A DNA stretch of 64,000 nt from the NCBI GenBank assembly GCA_900074725.1, contig LT598455.1, positions 621,802 to 685,801 of the forward strand. Reading direction: 5' to 3'. The position numbers were made by a program, and so were the translations under genes. Each line of letters opens with the position of its first letter. Within the stretch, counting starts at the first letter, position 1. This DNA is from Lachancea dasiensis (Eukaryota; Ascomycota; Saccharomycetes; Saccharomycetales; Saccharomycetaceae). Of the stretch, positions 40,831 to 55,922 are shown in pieces. Below the pieces are notes generated by a model that worked only from the letters and a program-made list of their open reading frames with translations, was not told where the DNA came from and searched no databases.

Positions 40831-41898
40831 ATGTCGTTCTCTGAAGAACAGTTTACATCAAAGCTCAATGCTTTAGATGAAACCCAGGAATCGATAGTAA
40901 ACGCCTCCAAATGGTTGCTCACGCAATATAAAGAAGTGGATCAAATCGCCCATTGTTGGAAGCGATTTGTGATAAGACCGTCCATCAACACGCGAAGGAA
41001 GTTCTTGGCTATATATTTAGCAAACGATGTGATTCAGCAGGCTAAGCATAAGCGAGTAGGAGATTTCGGCACTGCCTTTGGCAAGATAATGCCGGAAGTG
41101 CTGAGCGAGGTATATCCAGAGCTGAACCAAGAAATGCGTCGCAAAGTTAAACGAGTTGTTGATATTTGGAAGCAACGCCAAGTGTTTAGTGAGCCAGTGA
41201 TTGAAATGGTGTATTCTAAGCTAAGGGAACCTTCTAAGGGGGCCAGTCGCATCGAGGAAGCGCCTTCTGCCAAAATCGCCCCAGAGCTTCGCCAACTAGC
41301 TTCGATTTTTGACCAACTAACCAAATCGCAGGGGGGAATATCTTCAACCAAAACTAAATTCGATTCTTCATTAGAAGCATTGGATCCAAATAGCGCTGTA
41401 TACTCGGAAAATTACAAAACGGTACAGAGAATTGGCCAAGTGGCCAAAGATGCACTGCAAAAGTCTATGGTCAATCGCCAACAGGCAATCAAGGAGCTTC
41501 AAAAGCTGCTCGATTTTCAAAACGAACAAGCTTCACAAGATCAATTTATGGTAGGTGAAATTGACGAGGTACTTGCTGCCAAAGACCCTCAAAATTCCAA
41601 TCCAAATGGCTCTCTAGAGGCAGCCATGATGCCAACTTATGAAGAAACTGATGAAAGCGACAGTGATGCTGAAAAGAGTGACATTGAAGAACAAGGCAAA
41701 AAGCGGTTACCATCTACAGCAGGTATTGAAAACGATAATTTTAAGCGACAAAAATCCATAATAAGCGACGCTGGTGCAGAAAATCTTGAGACTATAGAGG
41801 CTGAGCTATATGAGCCAACCCCCGCAGAGGTTGCTGCAAATTCTCCTGTGACAGTTACGTCCAGCATTCAAGATCTATTGAGTAAATTAGCAAATTAA
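40831..41898 (+). CDS. RTT103: Rtt103, RNA polymerase II CTD-interacting termination factor
   Basis: A 355-residue nuclear protein that binds Ser2-phosphorylated RNA polymerase II CTD and works with the Rat1 exonuclease in transcription termination. The CID domain fills the first 135 residues (helices KWLLTQYKEVDQIAHCW and FLAIYLANDVIQQAKHK). A coiled coil follows (about 205-245), then an acidic segment with ESDSDAEKSD. S. cerevisiae Rtt103 (YDR289C) is 409 residues, so the tail is shorter here. It converges on SRB2 with 35 bases between stops. Confidence 0.95.
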   Translation: MSFSEEQFTSKLNALDETQESIVNASKWLLTQYKEVDQIAHCWKRFVIRPSINTRRKFLAIYLANDVIQQAKHKRVGDFGTAFGKIMPEVLSEVYPELNQEMRRKVKRVVDIWKQRQVFSEPVIEMVYSKLREPSKGASRIEEAPSAKIAPELRQLASIFDQLTKSQGGISSTKTKFDSSLEALDPNSAVYSENYKTVQRIGQVAKDALQKSMVNRQQAIKELQKLLDFQNEQASQDQFMVGEIDEVLAAKDPQNSNPNGSLEAAMMPTYEETDESDSDAEKSDIEEQGKKRLPSTAGIENDNFKRQKSIISDAGAENLETIEAELYEPTPAEVAANSPVTVTSSIQDLLSKLAN

Positions 41899-41933
41899 TT
41901 TTATCTAATGCAATACAGAAGTGGCTTGACGCG

Positions 41934-42642
41934 CTATAATTCTAGAACTCTTATGTACTGGTGAGCCAGGTCACAAATAAAATCCCGCTTTTGTGGATTC
42001 ATAAAGTCGCCACAGATTTTGTAGTCCTCAATTGAAATCTCCTTCAAATAATTTCGTATTTTTGATACTCTCTGTTCGAACTCTTGGTCCGATACGTCAT
42101 CCTCACAGATGATTTCTATCAACAAGCCTTTAAATCCACCATACGAGAACACATTAGTAGCTCTGATGACCAGCTCCGTTGTTTGGTAAGTACTTCCAAA
42201 ATCACCTTTTATACTCTGTCTTTGAGTCCACAAATTTGATAACTTAGACGCTAAAAGATTGTCAAAGCTCTCACACACCCCTGAAGAACATCCATTTAGA
42301 GTGAGACCCTCTAAAAGACCTCCTTGAGCAACCGACGTTACAATGGCAGATTTGTTCTTGACTATCACACTCTTGTTCTCCATATGACTGAGGGTTATGG
42401 AATGCATAAGCCTCGTGCTATCTGGAAGAAGATTCTTAACCGTTAAACGGAAGGTCTTGAACTCGAATGACCATTTCTCTTTGATGGATATCAGCTCATT
42501 AGACAATATGTCGTGAAAAGCCGTTATTGTTGCTGGTGCTGACCTCTCCACGAATATGATTCTAATTAAAAAGGATGAAATTGTCAGTCAAAGTGAGATA
42601 AATCATAAGGATCAAAGCTGACCAAACTTACGTTGAGTGCAT
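41934..42642 (-). CDS. SRB2: Mediator head subunit Srb2/Med20, spliced
   Basis: Med20 is a head-module Mediator subunit that pairs with Med18. The gene is complement(join(41934..42561, 42632..42642)). Exon 1 is 11 bases (ATGCACTCAAC) followed by a GTAAGT donor, and the intron is 70 bases. The spliced product starts MHSTIIFVERSAPATITAF and has 212 residues, aligning with S. cerevisiae Srb2 (YHR041C, 210 residues, also intron-containing near its start) through IFVER and the terminal AHQYIRVLEL. A GTG inside exon 2 could mimic a start but would lose the conserved N-terminus. Confidence 0.93.
42562..42631 (-). other. SRB2 intron
   Basis: 70 bases: donor GTAAGT rather than the commoner GTATGT, a weak branch point GACTGAC (42589-42583), acceptor TTAATTAG. 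Removing it restores the Med20 N-terminus. Confidence 0.88.
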
Positions 42643-42859
42643 TATCTGCAACGATATTTGTTAGAGTATATAGATCTTTCTTTAACTTCATCGTGTTCCT
42701 AATGACTGAAGAAGATCAATATCTTTCGTATCACATGGACACAATGCCAGCCGCCAAATCACTTTTAAAAAAACCGGATTATGAAGACAATCGCACCTCT
42801 TATTGTGAATTATTTATCGTTTGAGCTATGCATATTACTGTTTGATGGCAGTCCCACTT

Positions 42860-48604
<5,745 letters not shown>

Positions 48605-49477
48605 TTAATTTGACCTTAGCGGTGTAGCTTCTTCATCGCCAGCTGCGCTTTCATCATAATTATCTGCGAGATCGGTGTCGTCAAGTAATGGCTTAAAGGG
48701 CACTTCACAGGACAATCCTGGGAAGTAAGCAAAATACGCGTTATAAGCAAAGAACATTCCAAGGCAGCTCCCAAGAATCACATCGACAAAGTGATGTCTG
48801 TAGTCTTCAGTTCTGGAGAGTGCAATCGTTACGGCTCCCACCAGGGGTAGAAAGGCAAGTGCTTTGCGAATTTGACTAACAGCTGGATTCTGGACCAGCA
48901 ACTGCCCTGCGAGCCATAACGAGAGATACCCAAGGCCAGCAAAACTTTCACTGGAGTGACCACTAGGTGTGGAGCGAAAACCGTCTCTGAGACGTCCCAG
49001 ATTCTTCGATGTGCACACTTCTGCAGCTGTAACCAGAACGTCCACAGGAGTACCTTCTTTGGGTTTGCAACGTGCTAGAAAATCTGGCCGCGGTCTGCCT
49101 ATTAAGTTCTTCAGAAAGTCCGTGACCAAGTTATTTGCCACCCACGAGACGGATAGCCCCAACACTGAAACGAATGCTAAATAGGATCTGTGCTGGGAGT
49201 CTGCTAAAACGAAAGAAACTAACACAATTGTAACAATTGGAATCACCAAACTGTAAGTTAGCAGCGCGGTACTTCCTACCCTCTGTGTTTCCGCATGTGG
49301 ATGTGCTAAGGACAAATCATTAAGCGAAAACTGGCGTTCGAAAGGTGCAGCATAGTATATAGGGATATTGATCACATATAGTAAAACGCACAATACAATA
49401 TCTGCTATTTTCCATTTCTTGATGATTGAGTAGTTGGACAACCCACGCATGCCCAAATTAAGCCTATCAATTGCCAT
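48605..49477 (-). CDS. DPP1: Diacylglycerol pyrophosphate phosphatase
   Basis: A 290-residue vacuolar membrane lipid phosphatase of the PAP2 family acting on diacylglycerol pyrophosphate, phosphatidate and lipid phosphates. About six membrane helices are present. The three catalytic motifs are complete: KNLIGRPRP near residue 120, PSGHSSES near 170 and SRTEDYRHHFVD near 222. S. cerevisiae Dpp1 (YDR284C) is 289 residues and is induced by zinc limitation through Zap1; I do not see an exact Zap1 site (ACCTTNAAGGT) in the 267 bases upstream. It is divergent from ZIP1. Confidence 0.96.
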   Translation of the reverse strand: MAIDRLNLGMRGLSNYSIIKKWKIADIVLCVLLYVINIPIYYAAPFERQFSLNDLSLAHPHAETQRVGSTALLTYSLVIPIVTIVLVSFVLADSQHRSYLAFVSVLGLSVSWVANNLVTDFLKNLIGRPRPDFLARCKPKEGTPVDVLVTAAEVCTSKNLGRLRDGFRSTPSGHSSESFAGLGYLSLWLAGQLLVQNPAVSQIRKALAFLPLVGAVTIALSRTEDYRHHFVDVILGSCLGMFFAYNAYFAYFPGLSCEVPFKPLLDDTDLADNYDESAAGDEEATPLRSN

Positions 49478-49734
49478 CGTGAAGCCTCTTTTCAGAGATA
49501 GTTTTATTTCAGTTTGGGTTGATGCTCAGTTTAGTTTATATACCAATAAAATGATTAATTATCGATACGTTTTCTAACCCGAAGGGTAGTGAAAGTAGGT
49601 ATAAACAAACACGTTTTTGATCACTGAGACAATCAGCACGAACTAGTTGCCAACTCGGTTGGTACTAATATTCATCGATACCCAGTAGTGAAAAGCCTTC
49701 GCGAGTAGACGTTTCCTTACAATTCGCAAGCACC

Positions 49735-49744
49735 ACGGCGGCTA
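49735..49744 (+). promoter_or_regulatory. URS1-like box abutting the ZIP1 start codon
   Basis: ACGGCGGCTA directly precedes the ZIP1 ATG. It matches nine of ten bases of the URS1 element TCGGCGGCTA, which Ume6 binds to repress early meiotic genes in vegetative cells and activate them with Ime1. Confidence 0.65.
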
Positions 49745-52273
49745 ATGTCGAATTTCTTCCGCGATAGCGCTCACGGTTTCAAGCCTCGATCTAACATCTT
49801 TTCCAAGCTTCGAAACAAGGATCCTGAAGCGGATAGTGACACCAACACCGATAATGGGGTTTTGGACGCAGATTGGGGGTATTCGCAGGAGAGAACATCT
49901 AATATGGATGGGGTAGATTCTCGGTTTCTGACACACGAAACCAATATTTCAATTGCCAACGAGAGCACCCCGAAAACCAAGTCTCTAACTGGGAAGAACA
50001 AGGGCTTTGAAGAGGAGGAGCTTGAAATCACAGAGGTCAGAAATGTAAACGTGGCACATCAACACGACGAAAGGAAGCACGAAATTCCCGGTGGCAAAAA
50101 CAGGGCCCTTCACGAGCAGTTGCTTAAAGTAAAAAACGTTATGGAGTCTAGTGATACCTCGACAAACGAAGTGTTGCTGGAGGCATTCAACAACACCCAA
50201 AGAATTTGCTCCAATTTGAAATCAGAATTACAACGATTGAAGTCGGAAAATCAGCAACAAAGTCGACTTGTTAGTAACTACAAAGCCGAGATCATGAACA
50301 TTGAGGGAAAAGTCGGTCAGTATCGACAATTGTTGGCGTCCATCGAAACAAAGTCAGTGGACTTGCAAAAGCAAAAGCAAACTAGTGAGGAACAATTGTT
50401 AAAGTTGCGAAGCGATTATGACGAGCTTGTTGAGCGCTTGCATAATTACACTAAAGATAGTGGGTCAATTCGTAAGTTGTTGGAGGAAACTCGTTCGACG
50501 CAAAAAAGGTCGGATGCAGAGATAGCAAAGCGATTGAAAGAGCTGGAGTACCTGAAGAAGGAGCTAAATAACTCGTCTGGTCTGCTCAGCGAAGAGAAGT
50601 TGAAAAACCGGGACCTCATGCAAGAGTTGAAAAAATTCAGAGAATATTCAAACGTTTTGTTGGATAAAACGCTGAAGAAAATGGATCAAGATATTCGAAA
50701 AGAACTTTCTTCCATAAGTATCTCAGTGAAATCTACCAATTCCAAAAATTCTACTCTGGTGCAAGAAGATCTGCAAAGGTTCCTCGTAAGCTTAAGAGCG
50801 GCTATTGTGGAAGATTTTAAAAAGTATCACAAAGTGTTGCTACACTTGAAAACCCTTCGATCTGAAGTCCCTTTGGTCTAAAAATAAGCTAACGTCATAA
50901 TTCACAGCGAAAATCAGGTTTTTAATGAACAGGCAAATCAAAACTTTGTACAAGGATTAGCGACATTAAAGAAGGCGCTTGAGGATGGCCTTACCTTTGA
51001 TCGTAATTCAACAAAAAATGAGAATGCCAAAATCAATCGCGTAGAGTTTCTCTTAGATGACTTTGCCAAAAAACTTGAGCGCAGCTTACCTAAAGAGTCT
51101 TCTTCAAAAACTAGCGGAGCATTGATGTCGAACCTTCATGACTCGGTCAAAGACGTACAAGAAGTGGTCAATGCCGTCAACGATAAACTCTACCAATACT
51201 CGAAGCAGTTAACTCTTATCAGTACTCATGAGCAGAAAATAGATGGATTGCATGAAAAGCTACACGCCGTAGCATTGCAAAAAAGTGAGGCGGTGTTACT
51301 AATAAAAGCTCGGAACACTGAGATCGAGGAACTGAACAGCCAGCTTTCAACCAAAAGTAATTCTGTAGGTAGGCTTGCCGAAGAAGGTAAAGAGCTGAAC
51401 TTGAAGGTTTTGGGACTCGAGCGAGTAGTTGAAGCAAAGGCTCAAGAAATGTCGAAAATGGAACAAGAGTTGCAAATGACAAGAGTAAATTGTGACAACA
51501 AGTTGACAGCTCAAAATGAAATCTTAAAACTAGTCACGGGCGAACGTGACCGTTTGCAGGCTGAAGTTGGCATGTTCAATCAGCTAAAAGACGAGGTTGA
51601 AAGGGAAAAGATGTGTGCTAAGAGTAAAGCAAAAAAGATCAACGATCAAGTTCAAAATCTTAACGTGGAAGTAATACAACTCAAAGCAAGAGAATTGGAA
51701 CTCGACGAGGAAAACAGAAAATTAAAAAATACTGTTGAGCAGTTGAATTTGGATTCGCGGGAGAGTGGGGATCAAGTTCTTGGTTTAAAACAAAAGGTCG
51801 TGAGGCTCGAAAATGAGAAAAATACAGGAGCAAGCGAAAACCTCGACCATCAAGATAAAATCGCATTACTCGAACAGCAATTGCTAACAGTCCGCAAACA
51901 GATGCAAAACTTGAAGGACCAGCGACACAAGGTTCCACAGATAAAGAAGCATGCGTTACAGGTGACCCAGCATCCACGTGAGCTACAGGGAAACCGATCA
52001 TCTAAAGTTGTTGCAAATGCAACTAGCGGTGCACCTACGGCTCCCGCTTCTCAAAGTAACGATGCATTTGATCTATCATCGTCTTCAGCATCGTCCAACG
52101 ACGATCTGGAGATGACAAACCCATCGCCAAATACATCTAAATCCAGCAAAACTCGCGTGCCAACCTCAATGAGCCGATCGGCTACTTCAGCAAAGAAGAA
52201 AAAGCTTTTGCTGCACGAGGAAGCGGATAACTTGGATTCCAAACACCGCGGTCGCAAGAAACGTAGATTCTAA
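49745..52273 (+). CDS. ZIP1: Zip1, synaptonemal complex transverse filament, apparently spliced
   Basis: Zip1 forms the transverse filaments of the synaptonemal complex in meiosis. The N-terminus MSNFFRDSAHGFKPRSNIF is diagnostic. The frame is open to a TAA at 50879 and reopens in the same phase after a second TAA at 50885. Best model: join(49745..50823, 50908..52273), an 84-base intron with donor GTATCA, branch point-like GCTAAC (50888-50893) and acceptor TTCACAG. The product is 814 residues against 875 in S. cerevisiae (YDR285W). Long coiled coils (about 120-640) lie between a globular head and a basic Ser-rich tail ending KKRRF. An alternative donor GTAAGC at 50786 with the acceptor at 50932 is also in phase. 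Without splicing a 378-residue truncated protein would be made. Confidence 0.85.
50824..50907 (+). other. Probable ZIP1 intron
   Basis: 84 bases: non-consensus donor GTATCA, GCTAAC branch sequence 15 bases before the TTCACAG acceptor. It contains both in-frame stops that interrupt the coding sequence. AAACCCTT inside it (near 50850) matches seven of eight bases of the Mer1 enhancer AYACCCUY. Confidence 0.6.
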
Positions 52274-52337
52274 ACGCTCAGAAATTTCGCACAATTGCTT
52301 AACACGCCAACAGGAAGAGGTGCCATACGAAGTCTTC

Positions 52338-52664
52338 TCATCTCAATTCCTTGATCTTGGCCTCGACTTGTAGGCGATCCAGTTTATGAAAGATCTTGGA
52401 AAGCGATTCCGGCTGCTGGGCATTTTCCACATGCAAGACAGGTACGTCCATACAGTACCTATTCCACCACTCTTTGTTCTGCGGAAGATCAATGTCTACA
52501 ATATTGATGGCGATGTCTTTGAATTCAGATTTATCGTTGGCTACTTGGTCCAGCACCACTTTGGCCTTGTCACAGAGCCCGCAGTTATGTTTGGAAAAAA
52601 GCGTTAGCTGAACCTTTGAATAGTTGGCTAGTCGGGCAGCGCTATGGAGATATCTGAAGTTCAT
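52338..52664 (-). CDS. Glutaredoxin-like protein (YDR286C homologue)
   Basis: A 108-residue protein of the DUF836/glutaredoxin-like family with a thioredoxin fold and a redox CxxC (HNCGLCDKAK) about 20 residues after the start of the domain. Other matches are VDIDLPQNKEWWNRYCMDVPVLHV. The N-terminus MNFRYLHSAARLANYS could be a mitochondrial import signal. The ATG at 52664 is used; the longer frame begins with TTG. S. cerevisiae YDR286C is 114 residues and of unknown role. It converges on ZIP1 and sits just upstream of a tRNA gene. Confidence 0.9.
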   Translation of the reverse strand: MNFRYLHSAARLANYSKVQLTLFSKHNCGLCDKAKVVLDQVANDKSEFKDIAINIVDIDLPQNKEWWNRYCMDVPVLHVENAQQPESLSKIFHKLDRLQVEAKIKELR

Positions 52665-52834
52665 CAAGTATATTTTATGCCCTTTTACACAGGTGATAAT
52701 GTACAACTTGCTTTAATAAGAGTACTACATTCTATTTTCAGTCCTCTTTTTGTATAGTGTGCCACTACCAGATCTTCACATGATAAACCCACAACCATAA
52801 TACTAGGCGTCTAATCATTGACACTGAACTCTCG

Positions 52835-52906
52835 GGTTCTATAGTGTAGTGGTTATCACTCTCGGTTTTGATCCGAGCAACCCCGGTTCGAATCCGGGTA
52901 GGACCT
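52835..52906 (+). tRNA. tRNA-Gln (anticodon TTG)
   Basis: A 72-base cloverleaf: acceptor stem GGTTCTA/TAGGACC (one G-T pair) with discriminator T, D arm with A box TAGTGTAGTGG, anticodon stem CTCGG/CCGAG with loop TTTTGAT giving anticodon TTG at 52868-52870, and B box GGTTCGAATCC. It is nearly identical to S. cerevisiae tQ(UUG). No intron is present. CCA is not encoded. Confidence 0.97.
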
Positions 52907-52910
52907 AATA

Positions 52911-52917
52911 TTTTTTT
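52911..52917 (+). terminator. RNA polymerase III terminator of tRNA-Gln
   Basis: A run of seven T starts four bases after the mature tRNA end, a standard Pol III stop. Confidence 0.9.
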
Positions 52918-53338
52918 CAACTATCTAGATAAACCTAGCCTGTGCTGCCGCCACACCACCCATCACGCTGTACAAACACTGACAAACACTGCCAAATGGT
53001 TTAAGAACTGAGTGTATACGTCCATCTCAATCTGGATATTCAAAGCTGTACCTGTGGTGATCTATATCATGTTATACGTTATGCTCGACCTTATTTATTT
53101 TGCTATCTCAATAGCGGTAGCTAATATGCACATGGATATATATAGGGACCGTCTGTCTGGCTTCTATACTTTCGTTAAGTGTCAAATAGTAAGAATAGCC
53201 AGCTATAAGAAGATCACTTGGTGATACATCCAATAGTGCTAATAATCTTGTTTTAAAGTCAGCGAAAAAGGTTGTTTTGCGAGAATATTTCATTTGTTGA
53301 CCCCTTCACATTCCAATCACAGCATACACAGGGCAACA
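52918..53338. other. Intergenic region tRNA-Gln / inositol monophosphatase
   Basis: 421 bases. A 10-base tandem duplication (ACAAACACTG twice, 52972-52991) lies near the tRNA. TATATATA at about 53137-53144 is a probable TATA box. CACATG at 53129-53134 supplies the core (CATGTG) of an inositol-responsive UASINO element, but the flanks match poorly. Confidence 0.5.
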
Positions 53339-54229
53339 ATGGCATTAACAAAGGAGCAGTTGAAGGACATTGAGACCAAATTAGTGGAATTAGCTGCCAA
53401 ACAGGTTGGTCCCCTTATAAAAGAGCACGCTGGAACACAGTTCGAGGCGTTTGACGACAAAGCCAACCAAGTAGACTTGGTAACGGCAGTTGACAAGAAA
53501 ATCGAATCCATCATCAAGCAGTCTCTTTCCACGCTATATCCCGACTTCAAGTTTGTGGGCGAGGAGAGTTACGAAGAAGACCACACGGTGATTGGGAAAG
53601 AACCTACGTTTATCATCGACCCCATCGACGGAACCACCAATTTCATTCACGGGTATCCTTACAGCTGTACATCAATGGGACTTGTGGAAAACGGTGTTCC
53701 AGTGTGCGGTGTTGTGTTCAACCCCCACCTGGACGAGATGTACCACGCCTCGGCCGGAAACGGTGCTTTTTTGAACGGAAAGCCTCTTAAGGTCACCGAG
53801 CGTGAGTTAAAGTTGCAGCAATCGGTCATCGCGCTCGAGGCCGGTTCTGAGCGGTCCTCCGGCTCATCCGGCGACGATAACTTTGACATCAAGCAGGCTA
53901 CCTACAGAAACTTGTTAAGCGACCAAGGTGGCTATATCCACGGCAGCAGAAGCTGCGGCAGCGCTGCCATGAACATGTGCATGGTTGCTGCGGGCAAGCT
54001 TGATGCCTACTGGGAAGGTGGCTGCTGGGCATGGGACGTTTGCGCTGGATGGTGCATTCTCGCGGAGGCCGGCGGTATTGTAGTCGGTGGTAATCCTCAG
54101 GAATGGGAGGTTCCTGTAGACGAGCGTTGTTACCTAGCAGTGAGAGGCGGCTGTTCGCAGCCGGCGCAGAAGGGGTTCGTGAAGGAGTTCTGGTCCCACG
54201 TAGCTGGTAAACTAAAATATAGATGGTAA
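53339..54229 (+). CDS. INM1: Inositol monophosphatase
   Basis: A 296-residue Mg-dependent, lithium-sensitive phosphatase that releases free inositol. The family signatures are complete: GEESYEED (metal-binding Glu), IIDPIDGTTNFIHGYP and EGGCWAWDVCAGW with the later metal-binding Asp. S. cerevisiae has the duplicates INM1 (YHR046C, 295 residues) and INM2 (YDR287W, 292); this single copy lies at the YDR287W position and is expected to be the ortholog of both. The start is the ATG of MALTKEQLKD; a TTG further upstream is in frame but not used. Codon bias suggests good expression. Confidence 0.95.
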   Translation: MALTKEQLKDIETKLVELAAKQVGPLIKEHAGTQFEAFDDKANQVDLVTAVDKKIESIIKQSLSTLYPDFKFVGEESYEEDHTVIGKEPTFIIDPIDGTTNFIHGYPYSCTSMGLVENGVPVCGVVFNPHLDEMYHASAGNGAFLNGKPLKVTERELKLQQSVIALEAGSERSSGSSGDDNFDIKQATYRNLLSDQGGYIHGSRSCGSAAMNMCMVAAGKLDAYWEGGCWAWDVCAGWCILAEAGGIVVGGNPQEWEVPVDERCYLAVRGGCSQPAQKGFVKEFWSHVAGKLKYRW

Positions 54230-54695
54230 CAGGCGCTCAGTGAGATGCGAACTACCATCTTTCACACTGGTATCGGAAACAAAGTTACGTATAATCAATC
54301 CATGTAATCTATGACACTGTACACACACAATTTCCCTTCTGATGATTGTATGGTATTTGGTGGAATTCCGGGTGGCTCTTCAGAGATCTTTCCAAAGTTG
54401 TTCGCTGTAATGTCTTCCCCAAGTAATAGAAAAGGATATACAAACATGTATAATATATATATTGACATCAATTTCCAGCATGTCACCAGGATACAATTGA
54501 AAGGTAATTCATTCCAAGGAGGACAGTGAACGTGAGTCTTCTGGGCCATAGAGATTCTCGGGCTCCCTGACATTTCTTTCCGCGATCGACCTCTCCAGTA
54601 TAGAGGACGGGCTAACTTTGTACAATACAGCTAGGTTTCCAGCTGCAAGCGGTTTAATCGATCCTGGCTGTTTCAATCAAGTCCCCATCAACCGC
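54230..54695. other. Intergenic region inositol monophosphatase / NSE3
   Basis: 466 bases between tandem plus-strand genes; an A/T-rich TATATATAT run near 54451 is the only notable feature. Confidence 0.5.
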
Positions 54696-55550
54696 ATGAG
54701 CCAGATCTATACACTATCAGACCAGGATGACGATCCCAACCTTGCTATGGTAACACGCGGAGTCGTACGACACTTGATGTCGTTGTCTGAGAGTCAATCT
54801 AATGTCTTCAGCAGAACCAAATTGACCACATTGGTCCGAGAGGCAGCCAGCAAGGAAACATCGCGCAAGCTCCGATTTGCGGTGGTGTTTGCCCAGATAA
54901 ACGAGATTTTAAGCACCACCTTTGGCTATGAACTGGTCGGAGTGCACACGAAAACTATGGCACCTGGCTGGACACCTGACAGAGCACAGCTGTTCATGCT
55001 GGTTTCCAAAATGCCCACACCGCCACCCTCGTTCGAAGCCCTCCTTTTGCAGGAAGCTTCGCAGATGTATGAGTCCCGCATGGTGGGCGACGAATACGTG
55101 GGCGACGACCTCGGCACTATATCCGAGTCCGGCATGCATAATGCGGTTTCTACCGACGCCCATCTGGTTGCGCAAGGTCTCACACTCGCTGTACTAACCA
55201 TTGTGCTGCTCTCCAAAAATAACGTCCATCAAGAGGAGCTTAAAGAGGCCATGGTGGAGTTTGGCGTGCATTCCGAGAATTTCCGCCTCCCGGTTCTGGA
55301 TCTTACGCTCGACGAGTTTCTCAAAAACTTGGTGAAGCAGGAATATCTACGCTGTACCGAGGAAACCGCTCAAGACGGCGTCCGTCTGGCAGTAATCTAT
55401 GGCATCGGTCGCAGGACTCAGGTCGAGTTCGACAAGGCCTCGCTTCTCGGAGCCTGTACTGAAATTATGGAACTGGATCCTGTCCGAGCGGCTCAACTGG
55501 AACCGATCCTGGAACTAAGCATTGGCGATGCCTATACCGAGATTTCTTGA
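54696..55550 (+). CDS. NSE3: Nse3, MAGE-family subunit of the Smc5/6 complex
   Basis: A 284-residue subunit of the Smc5/6 complex, which with Nse1 and Nse4 bridges the SMC heads, binds DNA and serves recombination and repair. The MAGE homology domain occupies most of the protein as two winged helices: DPNLAMVTRGVVRHLMSLS at the start, a ELVGVHTK segment near residue 85, and LTLAVLTIVLLSKNNVHQEEL near 165. S. cerevisiae Nse3 (YDR288W) is 303 residues. The ATG of MSQIYTLSD is taken; the frame is open 26 codons further to a TTG without a conserved sequence. Confidence 0.92.
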   Translation: MSQIYTLSDQDDDPNLAMVTRGVVRHLMSLSESQSNVFSRTKLTTLVREAASKETSRKLRFAVVFAQINEILSTTFGYELVGVHTKTMAPGWTPDRAQLFMLVSKMPTPPPSFEALLLQEASQMYESRMVGDEYVGDDLGTISESGMHNAVSTDAHLVAQGLTLAVLTIVLLSKNNVHQEELKEAMVEFGVHSENFRLPVLDLTLDEFLKNLVKQEYLRCTEETAQDGVRLAVIYGIGRRTQVEFDKASLLGACTEIMELDPVRAAQLEPILELSIGDAYTEIS

Positions 55551-55922
55551 CTTGTTGGTGTGCCCATACATGCCAATTGTTTTCACGTGATCTCATCGTT
55601 CTTATCAACTGTCAGCTGTCATTATTTTTCTCGTTTAAGTGCACCTGGATCTACAAGAAAGGATGTGGAAGCTCAATCAACCAACATCTAACTTTCTCAT
55701 CTACAGGCGTGACATCACAATTAACTCTTTGGTTTACGATCGAATTGCTGTGTGGATTGCCTTGTCCTATAGCATAATATCATTATCAGGCTGCAATCAG
55801 TGATAGGTGGTACTTTTTTGGTGTCTTCTAAATTGTTTTTGCGTACTGAACAGTGAAACTTTTGAGTTGTACCTGTGGTAAGATCATACCACAAAGAGAT
55901 TGTGTATAGATTGGACACAGTA
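55551..55922. other. Intergenic region NSE3 / NCP1
   Basis: 372 bases. CACGTGAT at 55584-55591 is a Cbf1-type site near the NSE3 end. No gene is seen and no clear sterol regulatory element was found. Confidence 0.5.

Noticed and set aside
49745-51125. ZIP1 as two separate genes or a pseudogene
   Set aside because: Both parts are in the same phase, the sequence between them has branch-point and acceptor signals, and the downstream part stays open well before its first ATG.
52707-53338. Ty or LTR remnant near the tRNA gene
   Set aside because: No TG...CA ends, target duplication or repeated segment was seen; only a 10-base tandem duplication is present.
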